Source of the DNA: Anaeramoeba flamelloides
Taxonomy: Eukaryota; Metamonada; Anaeramoebidae
NCBI GenBank assembly: GCA_027625915.1
Contig: JANTQA010000015.1
Span: forward strand, 1,798,001-1,862,000
Length of the DNA: 64,000 nucleotides
Direction: 5' to 3'
Part shown: in pieces, positions 14,452 through 28,700 of the stretch
Position numbering within the stretch: position 1 is the first letter of the stretch
Layout of the letters: every line of letters begins with the position of its first letter
Notes under the pieces: model-generated
The model's input: the letters and a program-made list of their open reading frames with translations, nothing else
What the model was told of the DNA's origin: nothing
Database searches by the model: none
Translations under genes and position numbers: made by a program

Positions 14452-14927
14452 GATATTAAAAATATTACTATTTTTAGATTTTTTCTTTGAAAATATGATT
14501 TTTTTTAAAAAAAGATTATACTTTATAAAATATATTTTAAACATTTGTTTTATATTTTATTAATTTTTAATGCAAAGGTTTGAATTCATCCATATATCAC
14601 ACAATTGTTTAAAATTGTTGGAAACATATTTTATAGTTTATTTTTCCACCAAAGGGATTAGTGTTACCGTAGATTCCTCTATAATTAAATTATATTGTAA
14701 TTGGAAGGTAATTATGATATTAGTGCTCTATTGTTCAAATAGCTCTAATATATATATATATATATATATTATCAAGATTATTGCAACAATATATTTTTAA
14801 ATGCTTTACTACTTATCACTATTATCAATTGTCATTTTGGAAATTTTTTTTTTTAATTACTTTTCTCAAATCTAAAGATCGAAAAATGTATATTCCTGTC
14901 ATTAATAACTTATATTTAGAACTTTTC
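14452..14927. other. Intergenic, 3' flank of the BEACH gene
   Basis: AT-rich sequence without a credible gene. It has a short (TA)n run at about 14748-14770. The 76-codon open frame at 14570 crosses that microsatellite and has no recognisable features. Confidence 0.6.
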
Positions 14928-16110
14928 AACTCGAACTATTTTCTAAATTTTAAATTCTGAAATAGTCTAGTTCTATTTCTAGTTGTATTAAATTTTGGGA
15001 GTTCCAATTAATATTTTCTGAATCTTTTTTTTTATAAAAGTAGTATAGTTAAATAATTCATCAAAACCTTGGATATTTAATTTATGAATTCATTTAAATC
15101 TTCTTTTTATATTGTTATTTTGACAGGATCAATTTTTATATCTGTTTTATAAATAACTCTAGGAATGTTGGTTAATTAATAAAAAAATTATAATTTTTTT
15201 ATTGATCCAAGTATCAATATCTTTAAAATCTATTTTTGTCAAATCAAATATTTCTAATCCATCTAATAGATGGCTATGTAATACAGCTTTAAAAAACTGA
15301 ATTTTTAAACCATTAGAAAATTTTTTTTGTTGTAAGATATTGATTAATTTTTTGAAATTGATCTGAACTTTATCAAGGTTAAACTTTAAATGAGTTTTGT
15401 ATATCTATCCAAATACCAAGATATAAAATTTCCTTTGGAATTAAAGTTTTTTTTTTTTTAATTTTATCATTATTTGGGTTCATTCTGAAATCTCATATTA
15501 TTTTATATATTTTTTGTAATTGGGAATTGATTTTTTATCAATGATCCTTTCATCAGTAAAATTAGATCGTCTGCAAACATTTGGGCATGTAATGCAGTTG
15601 ATTTGATTTTTTCTCATAAAAAAAGAGTAATAAATCCAAAAAATAAAGGAGATAACCAATCTCCTTGTTAAAAATCAATTTCTGCCTTTTTGTAGTAATA
15701 AGTAAGACAAAATTTAAATAATAATTTTATTTTTTTGATATCATTGAAGATTTCGATCATTTTTTATGGGAATGTCAGCCTATAAAATAAATGGAAAAAT
15801 CTGGATATCTGAATTTTATAATATAAAAATAAAATAAAAAAATTAATAATATTGAAGATATTATTAATAAAAAGAATTCATTATGTAAATTATCATTAGT
15901 AAGTGATAATAAAATTTGTTATTCTTTAACAAAATTTCTAAAAAAAAGTTTAGAAATTAGGACACACAGGAGAAAAGAAATTTTCTCTCTAGAAAAATAT
16001 ATAAATAAATAAATAATTCTATTTTTTATAGATGATATAATTGAGTAATAAATTAGTGAATAATCTTTAGAGTCTAAAAAAAATATTGAATATCTATTAA
16101 AAAAACTCAA
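14928..16110 (-). mobile_element. Decayed LINE, second copy
   Basis: Minus-strand reading gives QGDWLSPLFFGF (about 15645-15671) and QMFADDLILLMKG (about 15555-15585), the palm motifs of a non-LTR reverse transcriptase. It aligns with 10690-11590 of the intron copy over most of its length, at roughly 90% by eye. A short LINE tail on the opposite strand is nested at 15737-16012; homology to the intron copy resumes at about 16020-16110 (TAATAAATTAGTGAAT). It is 5' truncated and broken in several places. Confidence 0.75.
15737..16012 (+). mobile_element. Short LINE 3' tail nested in the LINE copy
   Basis: Plus-strand reading gives DIIEDFDHFLWECQPIK, a typical LINE C-terminal H-x-C zinc segment, then WKSGYLN-like text, then KKNSLCKLSLVSDNK and LEIRTHRRK. 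It ends in an A/T-rich tail. It is flanked by near-identical direct repeats, ATAATTTTATTTTTT at 15721-15735 and ATAATTCTATTTTTT at 16013-16027, as expected for a target-site duplication. It is about 276 bp and 5' truncated. Confidence 0.75.
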
Positions 16111-16722
16111 ATTTTAACAAAAAAAGCAATGTAATAAATCAAACAAAATTAGTCAATACATTCGAAATTATATACGATATCGATTTCAATTTATTTTTTA
16201 AACATTTTTATATAAACTTTGATAAAAGACATGAAATCAATATTACAAATGAATCAATTTTCTTTTATGATTTAACTTTCTAGAAAATATTAATTAATTC
16301 AAAAAGTTCGTTTATTTAGAAATTGATAATTTTTTGGATTTTTTTTTTTTTTTAGAGAAAATAGATCAAATGTAAGGATTAAATATAATATCAAAATAGA
16401 AAATCTAAAAATACATGCAAATAAATTTGTACTAGATCTCAAAAAAAAAAAAATAATCTACCTGAAAAAACAAATAAAATAACTTTTTTTTTTTTTTTTG
16501 GAATTTTTGAAATTTTAATTGTTGAAATAAGCAAAAGCAAAATTTTTCATTTTTTTTTTTGAAACTCTAGAACTTAGGTGCACGAATAAAATTTTAAAAC
16601 AACTATCATATATTTACAAATTAATGAGTGTTGTGGTGAGTCTAATCCTTAATTCGTAAAAAGTTTAAAAATAAAAAAAAAATTAAAAATACCAAATTAT
16701 GGTTTTACATTTTATTTAGTTT
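16111..16722. other. Intergenic, 3' flank of the FN3 gene
   Basis: AT-rich with T and A homopolymers (about 16335-16360, 16440-16455, 16485-16500). No gene or repeat was recognised. Confidence 0.6.
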
Positions 16723-19700
16723 TTAATTTTTTTTTTCAACAATTTCTTCTGGTTTTACATTTTTAATATCTTTTTTTGTTGATGATAACGATCTTTTTTT
16801 AATTTTATCTTTTTTTTTTTGATTTTTTTTCTTCTTTTTTTGTTTTCGATTTACCTTTTCCACCTTATTTTGATTTTGATTTTTTTTTCTTATATTAAAA
16901 TTAGTATTTTTCTTGGGCTTTAATGTGCCGCCCATTCTATTTCTTCTAGCTCGAGTATTTTTCTTTTTTTCATTATTTTTAACATTATCTTTCTTTTCAG
17001 ATTTTTTATCTATATTAATTGTATTAGTTGATTTTGAAGTTTTTGATAATCTTTTTTTGTTAATATTTTTTTTTGATTTTATTTTCTTGTTTACTGGTCG
17101 ATTGGACTTTAAAGATTGAAATTTTTGAAATATATTTCTTTTGATATTCGTTTTTTCGCTAGTCTTCATCTGGGATTGTTTTTTTAATAATTTTAATCTT
17201 TGAGGAGAATTTGTTAATAAATGTTTCGCCACAGATATTATTGGTGATGTTTCTGTTTTTTTATATTTTTCTTTCACTGGTGAGGGGGTAGCTGTATAAT
17301 CAGAAAATTGATAATTTCTGCTATGTAATACGGAAACACCAAATTTTTCATTACTTTTAATAAATTCATTTTTGTTTAAATGATGTTTTTTAATGAAATC
17401 ATCAAATTTCATGAACCCACCACCAACTCTAATCCATTCAAAGCCCTTTTTGTAATCAATTGTAATTGTTCTTCCAAGTACTTTGTAATCCCCAGTACCT
17501 TTTTCTTCATCAACTTTTACACGCTCTAAAGCTAATATAATATTATATTTTTTCGTCATTTTTTGAAAAACTTTAGTTAACTTATTATTCCTATTTTTAG
17601 AAATTTCATCTGTCTTTCTTGGTGGTAAAGCAATTCTTGGATCTGAGGGCTTACTATCACCAAACTTATTGGATGAATAAATCTGGAAAAAGGTAGTAAA
17701 GTTCGGTTTAATTGGAAAAATACAAGAGTGCTTATCTGGATCAATCTTTATTGTTTTATTATTCTTTCCATTATTATAAAAGATTGAGTAACTAGATCTT
17801 TTTGATCCGCCATTCCATGGCTTTAACCAATTAATTTTAATTTTCATATTATTATCCAGAAATTTATATTTAATATCATTAATTTGTGCAGGCACACCCA
17901 ATGTTGTTTGATATGCTTTAAAATTAGGCTTGAAATATCCTAATTTGTTATGTAATTTAATTGTAACTTTATAGTTTCTTCCTGCATTTAGTTCAGAAAA
18001 TTCGCATTCATTTGTATAGCATTTAAATTTAAATGGCCTTTCATTTAATTCGGTTTGAATTGAAACTAAATAATGATCAATTTGGTGTTCATTGATTATT
18101 GGTAATTCTTGCCAATTCACTTTCATTAAATTTTCATTATCATCATCATCTTTTTCTTCTTCAACAATCGTGCTCAATTTATTTATCTTTGTTTTTCCTT
18201 CCTTTTCTTTTTCTAATTCTTTTTCTAATCTATTTAAATCATTTTCAATGACTGATTTATCACTTATATTTTCACGGGACTTATTTTCATTTTCATTTTC
18301 TTTACCTTTTTTTTTTTCATTTTCTCTGCGGATTTCATTTTCATTTTCTTTTTCTTTTTCATTTTCTTTGGGAATTTCATTTTTTTTCAGATCTTCATCT
18401 TCTTCAATAATATTGCCAATCTCGTTATCTTTATTTTCAATTACTCCCCATTTAATAAATAAATTATGATGCAATTTTTTAAAACATTTTATTTTTAAAT
18501 TAGCTTTTTGTTTTTTAAAAATATTTTGAGATTCTTTTATTTCAACTTCATTTAATTTATCAACTGCTGTGGAAAATATTTTGTCTTCTGTTGATTCGGA
18601 AAATCCATTAAAATTGTGTGCTCTCAGAATTATTTTAAATTTACTATTTGTTGGTAAATTATTAATTTTGTATTGATTGTGATTTGTATTAAAATTATAA
18701 ATTATTCTTTTCAATAGATTCTTTTGTTCATTATTTGATTTATTGTTAGTGTTCATATTAATCTTCCTATTTGGTGTTGTATCCCCGTTCTTACCGTTAA
18801 TTCCATTATTATTATTAACTCTATTCTTAGTATTAATTGTTTTTTTTTTTTTTTTTTTGTTGTTGTTGTTGGTTTTGACAATGTTAGAATTATTTTAAAA
18901 AAATCTACTAATAGTGATTTTTTAAATTGGCTGGGATGTTCCCATTGAATTAATAAGGAATTGGGCTTAGATTCAACACATGATAAATTGGTACATGGAG
19001 TGGGCAATTTTCGATTCAGTTTTAATCTAATAGAATTTGATATTTTGGAATAACCAATAGAATTTTTCGCCAAGATTTGAATAAAATAATTTTGATTATC
19101 TAATAATTGCTTGGATAAAATATTTAATTTTGGTCTTTCTGTTTCCTTTTTCAAAATTAATTCTTGGTTTATCGATTTGATAGTAATTCGGTAATTTTCA
19201 ATTTTTTCACCATTATTCAAGGGTTCTGACCAATATAAAACAGTTTGATCTTTAATTTTTGTTACCTTATTCAAATATCTGATGCTGTTTGGTATGTCGC
19301 CCTGTTCAGTTAAATATGAAATTTTTGAAGGTATTTGTGAATATCCTATTATATTCCTAGCTCTTATTTCAAAATGATAAAAAGTATTTAATAATAAATC
19401 TGTTAATTGAAGAAATAACCCCTTAATATTATATATCTCTGGTATTCTTGATTGTGAATTATACACTTTAATTTGATAATATTTAATAGGATCGCCATTA
19501 TTTGCTGGTTCAGTCCAATTTAAAGTAATCGTCCTAAGATTAATTTCTTCAATACTAAATTCTGGAACAGATTCTGGCGCATCAACTAAAGTATTAAAAA
19601 AATATTCATTAGCCCCTTTGGAAAATCCTACTTCGTTGTGTGGCTTGATAGTAAATTTATATTTGGTATTTGGTATTAAATCGGTTATTTTAATGAAACA

Positions 19701-22700
19701 GTTTTTTGTTTTGGGGCTAATAGAATTCTTTTCATTTTTTACATTTACAACATCTACTTGATAAAAATCTACATATCCTTCTTGATCTAATAGTTTTTTC
19801 CATTCAATATAAACTTTGTTAAATCCTGGTTTTAAGATTATTTGTTCATCAATATTGGGCGGTCTGTTTTTTATAGTTTTGAACATTAATTCTTTAGAGT
19901 TTTTACTAAATCCATATTTATTTTCTGCCTGGATTTTAAAAGAATATTCTGTATCGGAAATTAAATTCTCAATTTTTATTTTTTGAATATTCTCATCCCC
20001 ACAAGTTTCTTTATTATGTACGTTATTGTTATTGTTATTGTTATCTTCTTTTTTATTTTTATTATTTTCATTTTCATTTTGGTTTGTTTTGAAATTTTTA
20101 TCATCTTTTTTATTATTACAAGCTATTATTTTTGATATCTTAGCTTTTCCTTTATCTGTAGTTAATAGTGATTGATTGATTAATTCATATTTATAATTTT
20201 CAATAATTTTGCCATTATTTCTAGGCTTATTAAATTGTAGCTCGAAATAATCAGAATCAATATCTATTATTTTAATATTTTTTAAATCAATCTGATCAGG
20301 AACGTATTCTCTAGTTTTGAAAACAATTGGGATATTATCAATTCCAAAACCATTTTTATTATGGGCCTTAATGGAAAGTTGATAATTTGTATTTGGATTT
20401 AAATTTGAAAAAGACTGTTTATTTGTAGCATTTTCAATTGTTATTGGTTTAGAGTTTTTAATATCTTTTAATTTCAATTCAATTGAATAATAATCAATTA
20501 ATTCTCCATTGTTGTATGGTTTTTCCCATTCAAAAATTATTGCGGTGTGGGTAAGGTTATTTATTTGGATTTCTTTTATTGAGTCTGGCTGTGTGGTATT
20601 GGTATGGAAACATTTTGGTATTGAAAGAATTGAAAATCCCACTTCATTGGCTGCTGCTATTTGAATAGAATATTTTGATAATGATTTTAAACCTAATAAT
20701 TTAAAGTTAGTTTTATTTGAATTTGTAAAATGTTGCATTATTTCTTGATTTTCTTCGTTGTCGTCGTCTTCTTTCATTTCTTCGTTTTCTTTCATTTCTT
20801 CTTTTTCTTCTTTTTCTTCTTTTGTTCTATTTTTGTTTTCATTTTCTAAATTATCATTACTTTTATTATCATTAATTTTGTTATTGACTTTTTTTTGAAG
20901 TAAACAAAGCAATAATTTATAATTAATAATTGGCGATCCGTTATCATCAGGTTCTTTCCAAGAAATATTTGCTTCATTTAAATTGATATCGATATTAATT
21001 TCCTTTTCATCTATTGAATATGGTTTATCAATTAAAGTCAGAAATGTTTCCTTGTTAGAAATTAGACCATTTCCTATTTCATTCTGGGCTTGAATAGTAA
21101 AATAATAATTTTGATTTGGAATTAGGTTTGAAATTTTATAACTTGTTTTTTCTGTATTAAAAATTAAATAATTCAATTTTTTTTTTTCTTCATCTTTTTG
21201 TAATTCAATACTTTTAATTTTGTTATTGTTGTTGTCATCACTATTTGTAATATTATGATTATTGGTCTTTTTGTTATTGTTTTCATCTTTAGTTAAAGTA
21301 ATAACATAATTATCAATTTTTTTACCATTATCTTCAGGTTTTTCCCAATTGAAAGAAATAAAAGTTGAGCCTATTTCAGATGTATTTATTTTCGAAATAC
21401 TGTCTGGGGAGTCTGGTAATGTTGTAAATGATTGAGGCTCTGAATAATCTGACCAGCCAATATCATTTTGTGATTGAATCGATACAAAATATTTTTTATT
21501 TGGTTTTAACTTTGGAAAAGTAAAATTTGGTTTTACTGTTGTTATAGTGGATGGTATCTTATTTTCATCGCAAAAAATTTTTATTTGATATTGTTTAATT
21601 GGTTCATTTGATCGGGTTTCTGGTTCTTTCCAAGAAAAGGATGCCTTTCTAGAACTAACTTCAAATTTTAACTTTCCAGTTATTGTTTCAGGTGTGGATT
21701 TAAAAGTTTGGAAAATTAAATCTGGAATAGGTCTTCCAAATCCTTTTTCGTTGTGCGCCTTCAGAGAAAAATTATAAGGTTTATATGGTATTAAATCATC
21801 GATATCAATTTCATTTTCTTCTGTTTCAAAAAGTAATTTTCTTTTAACATTTTTGAAATTATTTTTTTGTTTTTCAGTTTCTTTTTCCATTTCAATTTTC
21901 TTTTCATTTTCTTTTTTTTGTTGGTCAATTTCTAATCCATTTTCATCTGGATTTAATTCAATTTGATAATAATCTATTTTAGATCCGCCATTAGGCGGCT
22001 TTTTCCAAGATAGTTTTATCTTTGTTGGTGAAATTATATTACAATTATATTCGAGAATTTGTCTTGGTGTTTCAGATGCCGTTTTAAATGTCAATAAATC
22101 AGAGAATTCTGAAAAACCATAAGAATTCCTTGCCTTAATTTTAAAACTGTATTCTTTGTTAGGTTTTAATTTTGTAAAGGTTTTTTCTTGCTTTTTTGAT
22201 GTTCCACAAAAGGGTTCGGTTCGGGATGGTACAGTAAATTGATAATGATAATCAATAATTTCTGATTTCCCAGTTCCTGGTTTTCCCCAACTGATTCTCA
22301 CCTTTCTTGATTGAATTTTTTTAGCAATAACATTTTCTACTTTATGAGGTGAAGCTGATTTTGTTTTAAATTTGTATTTTTGCCAATTTGAAGAAAACCC
22401 AATTTTATTATGTGCTTTAATATAAATTATATAATTTTTATTTGGTATTAAATTTTCAAATTTATATTTATTGGCTTTTGATTTATAATAAAGGACATTA
22501 TTTTCATCTTCTTGATTTACTTCATCTTCTTTTTTGGCTTTTTCTTCTTCGTTCACTACCCCTTTAATTACTTGTTTGTTATTAAGAGTATTATCAACAT
22601 CCTTATTGTTAGCCTCCTCCTCCTTATTATTATTTGTTTCTTTTTCATCATTGGTTTGTTCTTGTTCCTTTTCTTGTATTAATTTAATGTTATAATAATC

Positions 22701-25700
22701 AATTGGAATTCCATCAGAACTTGGTTCATTCCATTCTATTGTAATTTCATCAAATGAAAAATCAATACATTTAATGATTTCAATTTGATCAGGTACTTGA
22801 AAATTTTTTGTTTGTACAATTTTACTTTGAGAATATTTTCCAAATCCTTTTATATTATTAGCCTTAATTCTTATTTTATATTCTGTACCTGGGTTTAAAT
22901 TATTGATTTCATGGAATTCTTTTTTTGTTTTAATATGAATCGGTTGCATATTTTGGAAATTGGATTGTAATTCAATTAAATATGAATCAATGATTTCACC
23001 ATTGTTGTTTGGTTTATCCCATTTAATTTTCAGAGATTCTCTAAAAATTGAAATTATGTCAATATTTTGAATTTGGTCAGGTACATCAGTTAATGTTTTA
23101 AAATTATTAATTTCGGAGAATTTTCCATAACCGTGGGAATTATGTGCTCTAATTTTTAATAAAAAATTCGTATTAGGTTTTAAAGAGTTGAAATCCATTT
23201 CTAAATTATTTGTTGTTTTTATGGTTTCATTTTCATTATTTACTGTTGAATTAGATGTTGATTCATTAATTACTATTTCATAATGATCAATTATTGATCC
23301 ATGATCATTGGGTTTTTCCCAATTAATTAGGAATTTTGAGGAGGAATTTTCTTTCAAATTTATTTGTTTAATTTGATCAGGAATATGGCTTTTTGTTTTT
23401 AAAAATTGTTCAAAATATTTTTTACAATATCCATTTGGATTATGTGATCGAATTTTTATTAAATAATCTTGGTTAGGCTTTAACTTTTCGATTTCATATT
23501 TTAAAGTTTTGATTTTATAAATAATTTCTTCTTCTTCATTATCATCATCATGTTCATCATCTTCTTCGTCTTCATCTTCATCCTCTTCTTCGTAGTCATC
23601 TTCATCTTCATTTTTTATTTCAGAAAGTCTTATTTCATAAAAATCGATTTCTTCTCCATTATTTACTGGTTGATCCCATTCGATTATTATTGATTTAGAT
23701 AAGATTTCATATTGTGAAAATTTTTCAATTGGCTCAGGAATATCAGTTAAAGTTGTAAATTTTTTTGAAGAAAATTCAGAAAATCCAATTGAATTGTTTG
23801 ATCTTATTGATAACTCATATTCTTGATTTGGTTTTAAATACGAAATATTAAATTCGGGTGTTTGAGATTTAATGATGATAGGTTTAATTGATTCTTTAGC
23901 ATTTTTGGTATTTTTTTGATTTATTGGTTGAACTTGAATTTCATATTCTTGGATTTTGGATCCATTTTCATTGGGTTTATTACATTCAAATGATGCCTCA
24001 TTTGGTCCTAATTCAGTAATTTTCAAATTTTCAATTGAATCAGGTTTATCACTTTGAGTTTTTAAGATTTGTTTGGGTGAAAATTCTGAATATCCATTGG
24101 AATTTTTGGATCGAATTTGATATGAATATTCTTGATTTGGTTGTAAATCTGGAATGATAATTTCATTTGTTTGGGATTTAATAATGATAGGGGTTTTTTT
24201 TTCATTTTCAATATTTGATTGGTTTATTGGTTGAATATGGATTTCATATTCTTGAATTTTGGATCCATTTTCATTGGGTTTTATAAAAGTAATTTTTGAA
24301 GATTTTGGTGTGGATTGAGTTTCAATTTGTTTAATTGTTTCAGGTTTATCACTTTGAGTTTTTAAGATTTCTTTAGGTGAAAAATCAGAATATCCATTTG
24401 AATTTTTGGATCGAATTTGATATGAATATTCTTGATTTGGTTGTAAATCTGGTATTATAATTTCATTTGTTTGGGATTTAATACTGATAGGTTTGGCTTC
24501 TTTTTTATTTTCGATATTTTTTTGGTTTATTGGTTGAATTTGTATTTCATATTCTTGAATTTTGGATCCATTTTCATTGGATTTTATAAAAGTAATTTTT
24601 GAAGATTTTGGTCTTGATTGTGTTTCAGTGTTTTTAATAGGTTCAGGTTTATCACTTTGAGTTCTTAAGATTTTTTTAGGTGATAATTCAGAATATCCAT
24701 TGGAATTTTTGGATCTAATTTGATATGAATATTCTTGATTTGGTTGTAAATCTGGTATTATAAATTCAGGTGTTTGGGATTTAATAATTATAGGTTTGGC
24801 TTCTTTTTTATTTTCGATATTTGGGTTTATTGGTTGAATTTGGATATCATATTCTTGGATTTTGGATCCATTTTCATTGGGTTTTTTAAAAGTAATTTTT
24901 GAAGATTTTGGTGTTGATTGTGTTTGAGTGTTTTTTATTGTTTCAGGTTTATCAGTTTGAGTTTTTAAGATTTGTTTGGGTGAATATTCTGAATATCCAT
25001 TTGTATTTTTGGATCTTATTTGATATGAATATTCTTGATTTGGTTGTAAATCTGGTATTATAAATTCAGGTCTTTGAGATTTTAGGATCATTGTTTCAGT
25101 TTCTTTTTCATTTTTAGTATTTGATTGATTTATTGGTTGAATTTGTATTTCATATTCTTGAATTTTGGATCCATTTTCATTGGGTTTTTGAAATGTAATT
25201 TTTGAAGATTTTGGTGTTGATTGTGTTTCAGATTTTTGAATAATGTTAGGTTTATCACTTTGAGTTTTTAAGATTTCTTTATTTGAAAATTCAGAATATC
25301 CATTTGAATTTTTGGATCTTATTTGATATGAATATTCTTGATTTGGTTGTAAATCTGGAATCGTAAATTCGGGTGTTTGAGATTTAATAATTATAAAAGA
25401 TTTATTTGATTCTTCATTTTCGATATTTGATTGGTTTATTGGTTGGATATGGATTTCATATTCTTGAATTTTGTATCCATTTTCATTGGGTTTTATAAAA
25501 GTAATTTTTGATGAATTTGGTGTTGATTTGGTTTGAGTTTTTTCAATTATATGAGGTATATCACTTTGAGTTTTTAAGATTTCTTTATTTGAAAATTCAG
25601 AATATCCATTTGAATTTTTGGATCTTATTTGATATGAATATTCTTGTTTTGGTTGTAAATCTGGAATGATAAATTCAGGTATTTGGGATTTAATAATTAT

Positions 25701-28700
25701 AGGTTTGTTTAAATCTTCATTTTCAACATCTTTTTTTTCTAGTTGGATTTCGATTTCATATTCTTGAATTTTGGATCCATTTTCATTGGGTTTTTTAAAA
25801 GTGATGATTGAAAATATTGATGTTGATTGAGTTTCAGTGTTTTTAATTGTTTCAGGTTTATCACTTTGAGTTTTTAAGATACCTGTGGGTGAAAATTCTG
25901 AATAGCCATTTGAATTTTTGGATCGAATTTGATATGAATATTCTTGATTTGGTAATAAATCTGATATTATAAATTCAGGTGATTGTGATTTAATAATTGT
26001 AGGTTTGGTTGTTTCTTCATTTTCAATATTTGATTGGTTTATTGGTTGAATATGGATTTCATATTCTTGAATTTTGGATCCATTTTCATTGGGTTTTATA
26101 AAAGTAATTTTTGAAGATTTTGGTGTTGATTGAGTTTCAATTTGTTTAATTGTTTCAGGTTTATCACTTTGAGTTTTTAGGATTTCTTTATTTGAAAATT
26201 TTGAATATCCATTTGAATTTTTGGATCTAATTTGATATGAATATTCTTGATTTGGTTGTAAATCTGGAATGATAAATTCAGGTGATTGAGATTTAATAAT
26301 TATAAAAGGTCTATTTAATTCTTCATTTTCAATATTTGATTGGTTTATTGGTTGAATATGGATTTCATATTCTTGAATTTTGGATCCATTTTCATTGGGT
26401 TTTATAAAAGTAATTTTTGAAGAATTTAGTGTTGATTGGTTTTGAGTGTTCTTAATAGGTTCAGGTTTATCACTTTGAGTTCTTAAGATTTTTTTAGGTG
26501 ATAATTCAGAATATCCATTTGAATTTTTGGATCGAATTTGATATGAATATTCTTGATTTGGTTGTAAATCTGGTATTATAATTTCATTTGTTTGGGATTT
26601 TATAATGATAGATTCAGACTCTTTTTCATTTTCGATATTTGATGAATTGAATGGTTGAATTTGTATTTCATATTCTTGAATTTTGGATCCATTTTCATTG
26701 GGTTTTTTAAAAGTAATTTTTGAAGATTTTGGTGTGGATTGGGTTTCAGTTTTTTCAATTGGATCAGGCTTATCAGTTTGAGTTTTTAGGATTTCTTTAG
26801 GTGAAAATTTTGAATATCCATTTGAATTTTTGTATCTAATTTGATATGAATATTCTTTATTTGGTTTTAAATCTGATATGATAAATTCAGGTGTTTGAGA
26901 TTTAATAATTATAGGTCTATTTAATTCTTCATTTTCAAGATTTGATTTTATTGGTTGAATTTGTATTTCATATTCTTGAATTTTGGATCCATTTTCATTG
27001 GGTTTTTTAAAAGTAATTTTTGAAGATTTTGGAGTTGATTGTGTTTCAATTTGTTTAATTGTTTCAGGTTTATCACTTTGGGTTTTTAGGATTTCTTTAG
27101 GTGAAAACTCTGAATATCCATTTGAATTTTTGGATCTAATTTGATATGAATATTCTTGATTTGGTTGTAAATCTGGAATGATAAATTCAGATGTTTGTGA
27201 TTTAATAATAATAGGTTTGAAATCTTCATTTTTAATATTTGAGTTTATGGGTTGTATTTGTATTTCATATTCTTGGATTTTGGATCCATTTTCATTGGGT
27301 TTTGGAAAATTGATGATTGAAGAATTTGATGTTGATTGGGTTTCAATTTGTTTAATTGTTTCAGGTTTATCACTTTGAGTTTTTAGGATTTCTTTGGGTG
27401 ATAATTCTGAATATCCATTGGTATTTTTGGATCGAATTTGATATGAATATTCTTTATTTGGTTTTAAATTTGGAATAATTAATTCAGGTATTTGTGATTT
27501 AATAATTATTGTTTCAGACTCTTTTTCATTTTCGATATTTGTTTGGTTTATTGGTTGAATTTGGATTTCATATTCTTGAATTTTGGATCCATTTTCATTG
27601 GGTTTTGGAAATGTAATTTTTGAAGATTTTGGTGTTGATTGAGTTTTAGTGTTTTTTATTGTTTCAGGTTTATCACTTTGAGTTTTTAAGATTTTTTTAG
27701 GTGAAAATTTTGAATATCCATTTGAATTTTTGGATCTTATTTGATATGAATATTCTTGGTTTGGTAATAAATCTTGTATTATAAATTCAGGTGATTGTGA
27801 TTTAATAATTATAGGTTTGGTTGTTTCTTCATTTTCGATATTTGATTCGTTTATTGGTTGAATTTGGATTTCATATTCTTGAATTTTGGATCCATTTTCA
27901 TTGGGTTTTTGAAAATTGATTTTTGAAGATTTTGATGTTGATTGGGTTTCAATTTGTTTAATTGTTTCAGGTTTATCACTTTGAGTTTTTAGGATTTCTT
28001 TGGGTGATAATTCAGAATATCCATTTGAATTTTTGGATCGAATTTGATATGAATATTCTTGATTTGGTAATAAATCTTGTATTATAAATTCAGGTGATTG
28101 TGATTTAATAATTATAGGTTTGGTTTCTTTTTTGTTTTCGATAGTTGATTGGTTTATTGGTTGGATTTGTATTTCATATTCTTGGATTTTAGATCCATTT
28201 TCATTGGGTTTTTGAAATGTAATTTTTGAAGATTTTGGTGTTGATTGGGTTTCAATTTGTTTAATTGGCTCAGGTTTATCACTTTGAGTTTTTAAGATTT
28301 GTTTGGGTGAAAATTCTGAATATCCATTGGAATTTTTGGATCGAATTTGATATGAATATTCTTGATTTGGTTGTAAATCTGGAATGATAAATTCAGACGT
28401 TTGGGATTTTATAATGATAGATTCAGTTTCTTTTTCATTTTCAATATCTTTTTTTTCTATTGGTTGGATTTGTATTTCATATTCTTGGATTTCGGATCCA
28501 TTTTCATTGGGTTTTTCAAAATTAATTTTTGAAGAATTTGGTGTTGATTGGGTTTCAAATTTATCAATTGGATCAGGTTTATCACTTTGATTTAAGTTCT
28601 CATATTTATCTGCGAAATCATATTGTTGTGGTTCGTTTATGATAATTATTTCTTCGTTATCTTCTATTAAATTGTATTCATCCTCTTCTATTAAATTATC

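Noticed and set aside
8212-16110. LTR-type element as source of the RT motifs
   Set aside because: The motifs (YRPIS, QGDWLSP, FADDLILL, YLGIWID), A-rich ends and target duplications are those of non-LTR LINEs; no long terminal repeats were seen.
23740-28590. CRISPR-like or satellite array
   Set aside because: The regular 300-bp units are in-frame FN3 coding repeats.
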